Below are positions 18,506 through 27,744 of a DNA stretch of 64,000 nt, piece after piece (position 1 is the stretch's first letter; every line of letters starts with the position of its first letter). The notes below the pieces were generated by a model. The model searched no databases. It was not told where the DNA came from and worked only from the letters and a program-made list of their open reading frames with translations. Where the stretch lies: assembly GCA_027623325.1 (NCBI GenBank), contig JAQBXY010000006.1, positions 62,001 through 126,000 of the forward strand, given 5' to 3'. The stretch is from Gemmatimonadota bacterium. GTDB lineage: Bacteria; Gemmatimonadota; Gemmatimonadetes; Longimicrobiales; Gaopeijiaceae. The position numbers and the translations under genes were made by a program.

Positions 18506-20065
18506 ATGGAACGCACCGAACCGCCGCCCCGCCCCCTGGTGCCTCGTCGCCTCCCACCCGAAGAGGCGGAAGCCCGGTTCCCTTGGAGTGAGCTTTCTCG
18601 CGCCACCGGCGGGGAGACGATCTGCGGAAACGAAATTTCGCTTCACTTCGACGGCCCCAGCACTTTCTCGTCCTGGCTCGAGTCCATCCAGGCGGCGAAG
18701 CGTTTCGTCTACTTCGAAAACTACCTCGTCCGAGACGACGCGGTCGGTCGTGAGTTCCGCGAGGTACTCGTTCAAAAGGCCCAAGAGGGGGTCGCCGTCT
18801 ACCTCATCTACGATTGGTTCGGATGTTGGGCCACGCCCCGGTCGTTTTGGAAACCCCTCCGTAGGGCAGGCGTTCAGGTACGCGCCTTCAACCCGCCCAC
18901 CGTCGCGTTGGGCAATCCGTTCGGGGCTCTCCAACGCGACCACCGCAAGCTGATCGTGGTAGACGGGGACGTCGCACACCTCGGGGGCCTGTGCATCGGC
19001 GTCGAGTGGGCCGGCACCGCGACCGAATCGCCATGGCGGGATACCGGACTCGAGATTCGGGGCCCCGCCGCGCACGCGGCAGCGCGTGCATTCGAGGCGG
19101 TCTGGGCGTCGATCGGTGCACCGATTGGGTCGCCGGCTCCACCCCCAGAGAACCCGGCGCCGGACGGCGGCGTCCCCGTATGGCTCATTGAGGGCGAGCC
19201 GGGGAGGGCCCGGGTATACCGGACCCTCCATCTCTCCGCGGGTCGAGCGCAGAGGTCGATCTGGATCACGGATGCCTACTTCGTGGCGCCGCTCGCTCTG
19301 TCGGAAGCGCTGGCGGCCGCGGCCCAACAAGGCGTCGACGTCCGAATCCTGGTGCCGGCGCACAACAACTGGCCGATCGTGGGCTCGATGTCACGGGGCG
19401 GCTATCGCACGCTGCTGGAGGCCGGCGTTCGAATCTTCGAGTGGCAGGGATCCATGATCCACGCCAAGACGTCGGTCGTCGATGGGGTGTGGTGTCGGGT
19501 CGGCTCGAGCAATCTCAACCGAGCGAGCCTGCTCGGGAACTGGGAAATCGACGTGGGTGTTCTGGATGGAGGTTTGGGGCAACAGCTCGAGGGTCTGTTT
19601 CTCGCGGATCTCGCGTCCTCGGTTGAAATCGTCTTGCCGGGTGGTCCGATCATCGGAGGTCGACCGGTGTCCACCGCGGTAGGCATGTCGATCGAACCGC
19701 TCGATCCTCATGGCACACTTCCGGAACGGATCGAGCGGGAACTGCGCGCATGGCGGGCCACCCCACGACGTCTCACGATGGCGTCGGTCGTGAGGGCCAG
19801 CGAGGTTCTGGGCGACGCACTGGCAGGAAACCGGACGCTCGGCCGTGAGGACCGAACGGTGCTCGGCTTTCTGTCGATCGGGGTGTTGGTGATCGCGGGG
19901 ATGGCGGCCCTCGCACCCGCGGCGATGGGGTGGGCGGTGGCAGTGGTCGCCGGATGGATCGGGATCACCACGGGCGTCCGGGCGTATGTGCAGGCTCGGC
20001 GTGCCCGGTTCGAAGAACGGGAGGCAGAGAGGCATGCCAATAATTCAGAGAAGGCGACACAGTGA
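18506..20065 (+). CDS. Phospholipase D family protein, cardiolipin synthase-like
   Basis: 519 aa from ATG 18506 (the track uses the adjacent TTG). Two HKD active sites are present: HRKLIVVDGDVAHLGG and HAKTSVVDGVWCRVGSSNLN. Unlike typical cardiolipin synthase the membrane segments are at the C-terminus (about 450-495: LGFLSIGVLVIAGMAAL, MGWAVAVVAGWIGI), followed by a charged tail. The family transfers phosphatidyl groups, making cardiolipin from phosphatidylglycerol or phosphatidylethanolamine; other phospholipase D chemistry is possible. It overlaps ccdA by 4 bases. Confidence 0.85.
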   Translation: MERTEPPPRPLVPRRLPPEEAEARFPWSELSRATGGETICGNEISLHFDGPSTFSSWLESIQAAKRFVYFENYLVRDDAVGREFREVLVQKAQEGVAVYLIYDWFGCWATPRSFWKPLRRAGVQVRAFNPPTVALGNPFGALQRDHRKLIVVDGDVAHLGGLCIGVEWAGTATESPWRDTGLEIRGPAAHAAARAFEAVWASIGAPIGSPAPPPENPAPDGGVPVWLIEGEPGRARVYRTLHLSAGRAQRSIWITDAYFVAPLALSEALAAAAQQGVDVRILVPAHNNWPIVGSMSRGGYRTLLEAGVRIFEWQGSMIHAKTSVVDGVWCRVGSSNLNRASLLGNWEIDVGVLDGGLGQQLEGLFLADLASSVEIVLPGGPIIGGRPVSTAVGMSIEPLDPHGTLPERIERELRAWRATPRRLTMASVVRASEVLGDALAGNRTLGREDRTVLGFLSIGVLVIAGMAALAPAAMGWAVAVVAGWIGITTGVRAYVQARRARFEEREAERHANNSEKATQ

Positions 20066-20793
20066 ATGAAGTCGAAGTAGGAATCCTGATCGCGTTTACG
20101 GCGGGTGTGTTCTCCTTCCTGTCTCCGTGCGTTCTGCCCCTCGTCCCCAGCTATCTCACCTTCATCACAGGGATGAGTCTCGAAGATCTGGAAGGAGGGG
20201 TGAACCGAAAGGCTACGATGGTTCACGCGAGCCTTTTCGTGATCGGATTCAGTTCGATCTTCATCCTGCTCGGTGCCTCGGCCTCGTTTCTAGGTCAGTT
20301 CTTTCGCCTCTACGAAGTATGGATCGCCCGGATCGGCGGTTTGATCATCGTCGTCTTGGGCCTTCACCTCTCCGGCGTGTTTCGATTGACACCCCTCATG
20401 CAGGAGAAGAGGATCCATCTCGCCAACAAGCCTGCGGGCTATCTGGGGACGCTCGGCGTCGGGATGGCATTCGGCGCAGGGTGGACTCCGTGCATCGGAC
20501 CGATCCTCGGGGCCATTCTGACGTACGGGTTTTCGCAGGATACCATGTGGGCTGGCGTCGGCCTTTTGAGCGTGTATTCGCTCGGCCTCGCGGTGCCCTT
20601 CCTGATCGCTGCCCTCGCTCTCGACTCCTTCCTTCAGACGTTCCGGAAGTTCCGGCACTGGATCCCCGTCATTGAGAAGGCGTCGGGCGTGCTGCTCATA
20701 TTCCTGGGAATTCTGCTACTGACCGGGAAGTTCACGGTGCTGAGCACATGGCTTACGCGCTTCACGCCGAACTTCATTCTCGAGCGGATCTAG
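20062..20793 (+). CDS. ccdA: CcdA-type cytochrome c biogenesis / disulfide electron-transfer membrane protein
   Basis: 243 aa from a GTG overlapping the previous stop (GTGA). It shows the paired CcdA signatures FSFLSPCVLPLVPSYL (helix 1) and GAGWTPCIGPILGAIL (helix 4), each carrying one redox cysteine, with about six membrane helices. CcdA/DsbD-type proteins pass electrons from cytoplasmic thioredoxin across the inner membrane to periplasmic thiol proteins, needed for cytochrome c maturation. No partner thioredoxin-like protein is adjacent. It converges with the ABC exporter gene 30 bp downstream. Confidence 0.92.
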   Translation: MNEVEVGILIAFTAGVFSFLSPCVLPLVPSYLTFITGMSLEDLEGGVNRKATMVHASLFVIGFSSIFILLGASASFLGQFFRLYEVWIARIGGLIIVVLGLHLSGVFRLTPLMQEKRIHLANKPAGYLGTLGVGMAFGAGWTPCIGPILGAILTYGFSQDTMWAGVGLLSVYSLGLAVPFLIAALALDSFLQTFRKFRHWIPVIEKASGVLLIFLGILLLTGKFTVLSTWLTRFTPNFILERI

Positions 20794-20823
20794 TCGCGAG
20801 AGCTTGAGGTACCGGGCGACAGG

Positions 20824-22596
20824 CTACGCCCGATCCGTCGCCAGATCTTCTTCGAGTAGCTGACGTCTCAAGAGGCGGGCATAGGTGCCTTCCTCCGTTA
20901 TCAGGACGGCGTGCCGACCCTCTTGAACGATGCGGCCTCCCTCAAGGACGAGGATCTTGTCCGCGTTCATGACCGCGCTCACTCGGTGGCTGATGATGAA
21001 GGCCGTTCGCCCACCGGTCACGTTTCGCAGGTCGGCCAGGATCGCGGACTCTGTGTGCGTATCGACGGCGCTCAGCGCATCGTCCAGCACCAGAATGACG
21101 GGGTCCCGAGCGAGTGCACGGGCCAGTGTGGCGCGCTGCTTCTGGCCCCCCGACAGATTGATGCCGCGCTCACCGAGCATGGTGGCGTATTCGTTGGGGA
21201 AGTCGAGAATCTGGCCGTGTAGCTGCGCGATTCCCGCTGCGGTTCGGATGGCGGTGTCGATTGATGGCTCGTCCGCATCCTCTCCCCGACCGAGTCCCAA
21301 TCCGATGTTGCCCTCGATCGTGTCGGAAAAGAGGAAGCTGTCTTGGGGCACCATCCCGATCTGACGCCGGAGGTCGGCCGGGTCGATCTCCGTCAGGGGC
21401 ACGCCGTCGAGCAGCACCTGCCCCTCCATCGGATCGTACAGACGGGCAAGAAGCCCGATCAACGTGCTCTTTCCCGAGCCTGTGGGTCCCACGATCGCGA
21501 CGGTCTGGCCTGGCTCGACCGTGAAGTCGATCTGGTCGAGCACGCGGCGTTCCGTCCCGGGGTATACGAACGACACACTTCTGAACTCGACTCCACCCAG
21601 AGCTCCCTGGAGAGACTTCGGTTCTGAGGGCACGACGACGGCGGGAACCGCTTCGAAGATGCGGTTGAGTCGTCCCATCGACGCCGCTCCTCGCTGGTAC
21701 AGATTGACGACCCATCCCAGCGCGATCATTGGCCACACCAGTAAGGCCAGATAAAACCCGAACGCCACGAAGTCGCCGATCGTCATCGTGCCGGCCATCA
21801 CCTCGAGTGCCCCCAGCCACGTAACTAGTACCGTGGCCGCCCCCGCGATCAACATGAGGAATGGGTGGAAGGCCCCGGCCGTCAGGACCAGCTTCATGTT
21901 GCGGACGCGGTACTCGTCGTTGAACGCGTCGAACTGGCGGGCCTGCTCGGATTCCTGGGTGTACGCCCGCACGATTCGTACGCCCGTGAGACTCTCTTGC
22001 ACGAAGGTCGAGAGCGCCGAGAACTGCTCCTGGATCTCCTCGAAGCGCTTGTGGATGATCTTGCCGAACGAGAGCACGATGGCCGGGAGCACGATCATCG
22101 GAATCATCGCGTAGAGCGTGAGCCGAGGGCTGATCCAGATCATGAGGGCCAGCGCGAACACGAAACTCGCGACGGTGTTGGCCGTGTACATGATCGCGGG
22201 CCCGGCGGCCATGCGGACCGACATCGTATCGTTCGTGGCCCGGCTCATCAGATCGCCCGTTCTAGTACTTCCGTAGAAGGTGGCGTCGAGCCGGAGCAGG
22301 TGGCGAAAGAAGTCATTCCGTATGTCGGCTTCGATCCTGCGACTGATGCCGTTCAGCAGCTCTCTCATGCCGTAGCGGAACGCTCCGCCCACGACAGACG
22401 CCACCACGATCAACGAGGCGAGTGCTAGAATGCGACGAGGGGTCACGTTCGGGTCGCCGAGCCCATCGATGGCGAGCTTCATCAGCCACGGGCCGACCAC
22501 CTGGAATACGTTTGCGAACAGGACACAGACCAGTCCCAATACCAGGGGTCGCCGGTACGGACGGAAGTAGGGGATGAGCGATCGCAGTTCACGCAT
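20824..22596 (-). CDS. ABC exporter, fused permease and ATPase (MsbA/MDR-like half transporter)
   Basis: 590 aa. Residues 1-300 hold six membrane helices of the type I exporter fold (RPLVLGLVCVLFANVFQVVGP; NGISRRIEADIRNDFFRHLL). The ATPase follows from about 330, with Walker A GPTGSGKST, a Q-loop GMVPQDSFLF, signature LSGGQKQR, Walker B VILVLDDALSAVD and the H-loop FIISHRVSAV. Works as a homo- or heterodimer exporting lipids, drugs or peptides; the substrate cannot be predicted. The ggt gene starts upstream on the same strand with a 75-bp gap, so cotranscription is possible. Confidence 0.92.
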   Translation of the reverse strand: MRELRSLIPYFRPYRRPLVLGLVCVLFANVFQVVGPWLMKLAIDGLGDPNVTPRRILALASLIVVASVVGGAFRYGMRELLNGISRRIEADIRNDFFRHLLRLDATFYGSTRTGDLMSRATNDTMSVRMAAGPAIMYTANTVASFVFALALMIWISPRLTLYAMIPMIVLPAIVLSFGKIIHKRFEEIQEQFSALSTFVQESLTGVRIVRAYTQESEQARQFDAFNDEYRVRNMKLVLTAGAFHPFLMLIAGAATVLVTWLGALEVMAGTMTIGDFVAFGFYLALLVWPMIALGWVVNLYQRGAASMGRLNRIFEAVPAVVVPSEPKSLQGALGGVEFRSVSFVYPGTERRVLDQIDFTVEPGQTVAIVGPTGSGKSTLIGLLARLYDPMEGQVLLDGVPLTEIDPADLRRQIGMVPQDSFLFSDTIEGNIGLGLGRGEDADEPSIDTAIRTAAGIAQLHGQILDFPNEYATMLGERGINLSGGQKQRATLARALARDPVILVLDDALSAVDTHTESAILADLRNVTGGRTAFIISHRVSAVMNADKILVLEGGRIVQEGRHAVLITEEGTYARLLRRQLLEEDLATDRA

Positions 22597-22671
22597 TGCG
22601 GCACATACCCCTCATGGGCGTTGCGGATCGGTAGGTCGGCGTTTGGTCCCGATGAGGGCGGTCCGCGTCGA

Positions 22672-24435
22672 TCAATACCCGATCGCCGCGCCTCCCCGTC
22701 GTGGATCGGACCAGGCCGTGAGCCGCCCGCCGTCGACCAGGATCATCTGAACGTCCCCGGATACTCCCGAACGCTCGACCATCGTGTGCCCGAGCGCCTC
22801 GAGGGCGCGGACCGTCGCCGCGTCGAGGGCACCGGGTTCATAGTAGATCTGGTCCGGCAGGTGCTGGTGGTGCACGCGCGGGGCGTTCACCGCCTGCACC
22901 GCGTTCATCCCGTAGTCGAGTACGTTCGATATCGTCTGGAAGACCGTAGTGATGATCGTCGCTCCACCCGGCGTACCGGTGACCATGCGGACCGCGCCGG
23001 TCGAGTCGAGCACGATCGAAGGCGTCATGGCGGACAGCATGCGCTTCCCCGGACCGACCGAGTTGTTCTCACCCTGCACGAGGCCGTATTGGTTGGGTGT
23101 GCCGGGCTTGGAAGTAAAGTCGTCCATCTCGTTGTTGAGAACGAAACCGGCTCCCTCCACGGTCACTTTGCTGCCGTACCACGAGTTGATCGTAGTAGTG
23201 ACCGCCACGGCGTTTCCTTCGGCATCGACGATCGAGAAGTGCGTCGTATTCTGACTCTCATCAGCGCCTCCCTCCATTCCCGGACCGACATCGGCCGAGG
23301 AGGTCGCCGACGTCGTGGAAATCGTTCCTGCCCGTTCGATCGCATAATCCGGCGAGGTCATGCGTTGCAGCGGGATGTCTATGAAGTCGGGGTCGGCGAG
23401 GTAGTGGTTCCTGTCCGCATATGCACGTCGCCAGGCTTCGGCGTACAAGTGGACCATCTCCGCCGAGTGCCAGGGCAGCGACCCCAGTTCGAAGGTGCTC
23501 AGGATATTCGCGATTTCTGCCATCGTTGCGCCGCCCGACGACGAGGGCGGCATCGAAATCACGGTGTGTCCTCGATAGGAGAACGAGATCGGATCGCGCC
23601 ACAGCGCTTCATAGGATGCGAGGTCCTCATGGGTCATGATGCCCTTGCCTCGCTTCATTTCGTCTACGATCAGATCGGCGGTGACCCCTCGATAGAATCC
23701 GTCTGGCCCCTGATCACGAATCCGTCGTAGCGTTGCGGCGAGGTCCGGCTGGCGGAGCGTATCGCCCACTTCTGGAGGTTGCCCTTCGCGAGGGAGGAAT
23801 TGTGCCGCCGACGCAGGATAGGCGGAGAGCGCCTCGATCATCTCCGGGCTCAGCGAGCCGAGGAATCGCGGCAGGACCTCGAAGCCATCGGCCAGAGCGA
23901 TCGCGGGCGCGACGAGCTCGGTCCAGGAGCGTGACCCGAATCGCTCGTGCGCCTTCCACATGCCTGAGACTGTTCCAGGTACGCCCGCGGCCAGGTGGCC
24001 CACGACCGAGGCATTCGTGACGTTGCCGGCGGCGTCGAGGAACATGTCGCGGCTGGCCGCCAAGGGCGCTTTCTCACGAAAGTCGAGAGAAGCCGTCTGG
24101 CCGTCGGCTGTGTGGAGGACCATGAATCCTCCGCCTCCGATGTTCCCCGCTTCGGGATTCACCACCGCGAGCGCGAACTGAACCGCGATGGCAGCGTCGA
24201 TCGCGTTCCCTCCGGCCCGGAGGATGTCGATGCCGACCTGACTCGCGTAGGCGTCGGTCGTCACCACCATGCCCTCGGAGGCCGTGATCGGAGGGACTAC
24301 CGACGAATACGCCCACCCCTCGGGAAAGGCCCATGTGCCCTGGGCCGACTCTGCCGAAGTGCAGGCGGACGCACCCACGACGAGGAGGCCTGTGCCGAGT
24401 ACGTGGCGAACGAGAGAGGTGACAGACTTGGTCAT
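22672..24435 (-). CDS. ggt: Gamma-glutamyltransferase, lipoprotein
   Basis: 587 aa, a normal GGT length. The N-terminus MTKSVTSLVRHVLGTGLLVVGASAC carries a lipobox (ASAC), so the protein is probably anchored to a membrane. GGT landmarks: AGGNAIDAAIAVQFALAVVNPEAGNIGGGGF, PPSSSGGATMAEI, and the autocleavage site NTTHFSIVD, where the second threonine would be the catalytic N-terminus of the small subunit. Downstream TTTINSWYGSKV and GVPVTM-like elements complete the small subunit. The enzyme cleaves gamma-glutamyl bonds, for example glutathione, outside the cytoplasm. It is divergent from murQ. Confidence 0.93.
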   Translation of the reverse strand: MTKSVTSLVRHVLGTGLLVVGASACTSAESAQGTWAFPEGWAYSSVVPPITASEGMVVTTDAYASQVGIDILRAGGNAIDAAIAVQFALAVVNPEAGNIGGGGFMVLHTADGQTASLDFREKAPLAASRDMFLDAAGNVTNASVVGHLAAGVPGTVSGMWKAHERFGSRSWTELVAPAIALADGFEVLPRFLGSLSPEMIEALSAYPASAAQFLPREGQPPEVGDTLRQPDLAATLRRIRDQGPDGFYRGVTADLIVDEMKRGKGIMTHEDLASYEALWRDPISFSYRGHTVISMPPSSSGGATMAEIANILSTFELGSLPWHSAEMVHLYAEAWRRAYADRNHYLADPDFIDIPLQRMTSPDYAIERAGTISTTSATSSADVGPGMEGGADESQNTTHFSIVDAEGNAVAVTTTINSWYGSKVTVEGAGFVLNNEMDDFTSKPGTPNQYGLVQGENNSVGPGKRMLSAMTPSIVLDSTGAVRMVTGTPGGATIITTVFQTISNVLDYGMNAVQAVNAPRVHHQHLPDQIYYEPGALDAATVRALEALGHTMVERSGVSGDVQMILVDGGRLTAWSDPRRGGAAIGY

Positions 24436-24540
24436 CGGAGAACGTGCCTCGAGAGTGCGCGCGTTGCCGCGGTTGGCCGCAGCCGAGTAGCTTCGAATGC
24501 CGCTGAAGATCAGCCTGCCTCACCCCGGATACAAGCATTC

Positions 24541-25443
24541 ATGCGGGATCACCGCCTCACCGAACAGCGTAATCCGGCTTCCGCGCGGATCGACGAACTC
24601 GACGCGCTCGGGATCGTCGACCTCATCAACGCGCAAGACGAGCTCGTGGCTTCCGCGGTTCGCGAGGCGCGCACCGCAATCGCGCGGGCTCTCGAACTCG
24701 CAGAGGCCGCGTTTCGGGCGGGTGGGAGGCTCATCTACGTCGGCGCAGGCACGTCGGGCCGACTCGGCGTCCTCGACGCCGCCGAGATGCCCCCGACGTT
24801 CGGAACCGACCCGAGCATGGTGCGAGGCGTCATTGCGGGTGGTGTCGAGGCGCTGGTGCGTGCCCAGGAGGGAGCCGAGGATCGCCCAGCGGATGGAGGT
24901 ACCGCGATTGACGCTCTCGGGGTGAATTCGAACGACTTCGTGCTCGGGATCGCCACCTCAGGCACGACGCCCTACGTGCACGGGGCACTGGATCGGGCAC
25001 GCGAATTGGGCGCGCGGACCGGCTTCCTGATGTGCACCACTCCCTCGCCTGAGGTCGTCGAGAAACACGATGTGGTGATCGCAGTGCTTGTTGGCCCAGA
25101 AGTCATCACTGGGTCCACACGCATGAAGGCGGGCACCGCGACCAAGCTCGTCCTGAACACGATCACGACGGGTGCGATGGTGCGCCTCGGGAAGGTGCAC
25201 GGGAACCTGATGGTCGATCTCCAGGTCACGTGCGCCAAGCTCCAGGACCGCGGTGAACGCATTCTCGAGGAGGTCCTCAATGTCGAACGCACGATCGCGC
25301 GTGATCTTCTGAACCGGGCCGACGGACAGGTGAAGACCGCGCTGGTGATGGGTCGGCTGGGCACCGATGCCGACGAGGCGCGGCGGCGGCTCCGTGAGGC
25401 AGCCGGAGTGATCTCCGCGGTGGTCGGAGAACTCGAGGAGTGA
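24541..25443 (+). CDS. murQ: N-acetylmuramic acid 6-phosphate etherase
   Basis: The track ORF starts at 23995 inside antisense ggt; the real start is ATG 24541 (MRDHRLTEQRNPASARID). The 300-aa SIS-domain protein shows TEQRNP, RLIYVGAGTSGRLGVLDAAEMPPTFG, GIATSGTTPYV and GSTRMKAGTATKLVLN, all characteristic of MurQ. It cleaves the D-lactyl ether of MurNAc-6-phosphate to give GlcNAc-6-phosphate during cell-wall recycling or MurNAc use. No MurP or AmgK partner is adjacent. The following membrane protein overlaps its stop (GTGA). Confidence 0.93.
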   Translation: MRDHRLTEQRNPASARIDELDALGIVDLINAQDELVASAVREARTAIARALELAEAAFRAGGRLIYVGAGTSGRLGVLDAAEMPPTFGTDPSMVRGVIAGGVEALVRAQEGAEDRPADGGTAIDALGVNSNDFVLGIATSGTTPYVHGALDRARELGARTGFLMCTTPSPEVVEKHDVVIAVLVGPEVITGSTRMKAGTATKLVLNTITTGAMVRLGKVHGNLMVDLQVTCAKLQDRGERILEEVLNVERTIARDLLNRADGQVKTALVMGRLGTDADEARRRLREAAGVISAVVGELEE

Positions 25444-27107
25444 CCTCAGCCCGCCTTCACTGGAGCCTCTTTGCGGTCGCCGTCACGGTGAGCACCGTGG
25501 TGGTCGCCGCGGCGTTCAACCCCGTGCCGCATACGGGCGGTGACAACGCCGGCTACATCAGTTTGGCACACGGGCTATTGACTACCGGGAGCTATACCGA
25601 CGTCTTCGACCCGGAAGGGCTGCCCCACACCAAGTATCCGCCCGTCTTTCCGGGGATTCTGGCTGTTCTGATCGGCTTCGGCGCCCGGTCCTGGGTCGCG
25701 TTGAAGCTGACTGCGGTGGTCTCGACCATTACAGCAGTCGGGTTGACGTACTTGTTGGCGGCGCGCTCCCTCGGTGCCGTCGCGGGCCTGGCAGTCGCAC
25801 TCGTGTTCGCGCTCTCCTCCGCGGTCGTGTACTACAGTCACTGGATCTTGTCCGATCCTGTCTTCATGGCTCTGACGCTCGCTGGCCTTCTCGCCCTCCG
25901 GAGAGCCGACGAGGATGGCGCGCGAGGGGTGTGGCTCGTGGTCGGCGTCGCCGCGGCGGGTATGGCCTTCTTCACGCGCTCCGCGGGTCTTCCCCTCGTG
26001 TTGGCGCTCCTCGGATGGCTTGCCTTTCGCCGGAGATGGGGTGCGCTCGGGACCGCCTCCGCCCTGGTCGGCCTCCCGATGCTTCTGTGGTGGTTACGTG
26101 GGAGGGCACCCGGCGTGGCCCAGTACGGGGCCGAGTTCTGGATGGTCGATCCGTACCAGCCCGCGTTAGGGAGTGTGGGGGTGCTCGGCCTGATTCCGCG
26201 CCTCGCGGCGAATGCCGGGGCGTACGTCTTGAATCACGGTCCGGCCGGCGTCTTCGGGGCGGACGGTCCGTTCCTGGCGCCCCTCGGCATCGTTCTAGGG
26301 CTTGCCGCGCTCGCGGGTTGGGGCCTGCTCGTGCGGGAGAGGCTCGGTCCTGTGGAGATCTTCCTTCCTCTCTACACCGGGCTGATTCTGCTGTGGCCGG
26401 AAGTCTGGAGCGGCGATCGCTTCGCGCTCCCCCTCTATCCCTTGGTCTTCCTATATGGTGCGGTTGCGCTCCGCGAAGCCAGGGGCCGCCTCCCGGAGTT
26501 CGCTGGCAACGCCGTGGCGGCGATAGTCTTTCTCTCGCTCTTTCTGCCCGCCGCTACGAACTGGGTCGACGGTGTCCGCACGGCGTCGACGTGTGCGTCG
26601 ATTTCCGAGGAGCGCGGGTCTTGGGCCTGCTACGGACCCCAGGTCGGATACTTCGTGAGTGCGGCAGCCTGGACGGCGCGAGGCCTCCCGGATGGATCTG
26701 CGGTACTCTCGCGTAAGCCCCGGCATTTCTACCTCTTGAGCGGACATCCCAGCCGAGCGTTTCCGTTCAACGAAGACCCGGTGGCCCACCTCGCTCTCGC
26801 CGACTCGTTGGGAGCCCGTTACGTGCTGCTCGATCGGTGGGATGGACTCGCCGGACGGTATGTAGGCGCGGCAGTTCGTGGAAATCCCGGAGCCTTCTGC
26901 TACGTAGGTGGCTTCGGTCCCGCAGAGGAGGGTGGGTCTCAACTATTGGGCATCCTTCCCCTCGAAGCCCGGCGCGCGCAGGGCCCCGGCGATGGGGGAG
27001 GCATCCAGCTCGCTCCGTGCCCGTCGGGTTATTCCCTCAGCACAGCGGTCAACGCGGGCTACACGCCGTCGGGCAGGATTCCCTTGCTCGAGACACTGGA
27101 TTCGTAA
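25440..27107 (+). CDS. Multi-spanning membrane glycosyltransferase-like protein (GT39/ArnT-like)
   Basis: 555 aa from GTG overlapping murQ. Residues 1-385 contain about ten hydrophobic helices with an early acidic loop (PHTGGDNAGYISLAHGL) and KYPPVFPG, typical of GT-C enzymes that use polyprenyl-phosphate sugars on the periplasmic side. The C-terminal 160 residues are soluble (SACTAR-like region, VLSRKPRHFYLLSGHPSRAFPFN, GARYVLLDRWDGLAGRYV). Substrate unknown. Its end overlaps the convergent minus-strand gene by 49 bp. Confidence 0.75.
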   Translation: MTSARLHWSLFAVAVTVSTVVVAAAFNPVPHTGGDNAGYISLAHGLLTTGSYTDVFDPEGLPHTKYPPVFPGILAVLIGFGARSWVALKLTAVVSTITAVGLTYLLAARSLGAVAGLAVALVFALSSAVVYYSHWILSDPVFMALTLAGLLALRRADEDGARGVWLVVGVAAAGMAFFTRSAGLPLVLALLGWLAFRRRWGALGTASALVGLPMLLWWLRGRAPGVAQYGAEFWMVDPYQPALGSVGVLGLIPRLAANAGAYVLNHGPAGVFGADGPFLAPLGIVLGLAALAGWGLLVRERLGPVEIFLPLYTGLILLWPEVWSGDRFALPLYPLVFLYGAVALREARGRLPEFAGNAVAAIVFLSLFLPAATNWVDGVRTASTCASISEERGSWACYGPQVGYFVSAAAWTARGLPDGSAVLSRKPRHFYLLSGHPSRAFPFNEDPVAHLALADSLGARYVLLDRWDGLAGRYVGAAVRGNPGAFCYVGGFGPAEEGGSQLLGILPLEARRAQGPGDGGGIQLAPCPSGYSLSTAVNAGYTPSGRIPLLETLDS

Positions 27108-27739
27108 ATCAAGGCGAGCGCGATGCCGAAGACCACATGCTCCAGGTAGGCCCGATCGTGGCGGTCGAGCCCGTCGACAACGGCCCCGATGACCGGAAGG
27201 CCTCCGTGCGGGGTGTGCGACCCCAGCAGACCTGCCAGTCCACCCATGGGGTCCATCGCATACTCTGCCGAGCCGTACAGAGCGCCCTTCACCGCCGCTG
27301 GGCCGGGGACGCGCGGTTCGACGATCGAGGCGTATACGAGACCCTGTCCGACGCCGGCTACGAGCCGGCTCGCTGTTTCCCGGTCGATGACCGGCAGTTC
27401 GGCCTGCCCCCTGAGCAGGGGTCGGACAAGATCGACGACCAACGCGGCGGCCGCCCCGGCCATGCCCGCGCGGGCCAGTCTCGTGAATCCGGGTTCGCTT
27501 CGTTTCCCCCATCCGGCGAGGGCCCGGTCGACCAGCATGGCGATTCCGGCCGCCATGAGGTCATCGGCGGACGGGAGCCCTGCCCGCGCCTCCACGTCGT
27601 GCCGGTCGCGCCGGGTCGGACCGCGTTCGCTACGTCCGCGCTCGGCCAGCGCAGCAATGGATCGCTTGGGAGGCGTGCCGAGGCGAGCCCTCTCGAAGGC
27701 GTGACCGAGGTGGAACCAGATGCTTCTCTTGGAGGCCAT
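27059..27739 (-). CDS. Hypothetical protein, possibly membrane-associated
   Basis: 226 aa. Hydrophobic stretches occur at LARAGMAGAAAALVVDLV, LVAGVGQGLVYASIV and YLEHVVFGIALALIYES; the arrangement of small glycine/alanine-rich helices and a YGSAEYAMDPMGGLAGLLG segment loosely recalls YagU/DUF1440-like inner-membrane proteins, but I cannot confirm this. The N-terminal 60 residues are basic and the start is uncertain, because the ATG at 27739 is only 5 bp from the divergent ATG at 27745 and has no clear ribosome-binding site; the ATG of MAAGIAMLVD is an alternative. Confidence 0.55.
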   Translation of the reverse strand: MASKRSIWFHLGHAFERARLGTPPKRSIAALAERGRSERGPTRRDRHDVEARAGLPSADDLMAAGIAMLVDRALAGWGKRSEPGFTRLARAGMAGAAAALVVDLVRPLLRGQAELPVIDRETASRLVAGVGQGLVYASIVEPRVPGPAAVKGALYGSAEYAMDPMGGLAGLLGSHTPHGGLPVIGAVVDGLDRHDRAYLEHVVFGIALALIYESSVSSKGILPDGV

Positions 27740-27744
27740 TACCG

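Noticed and set aside
23995-24540. N-terminal 182-residue extension of MurQ
   Set aside because: It lies antisense to ggt and has no MurQ homology; the family start MRDHRLTEQRNP is at 24541.
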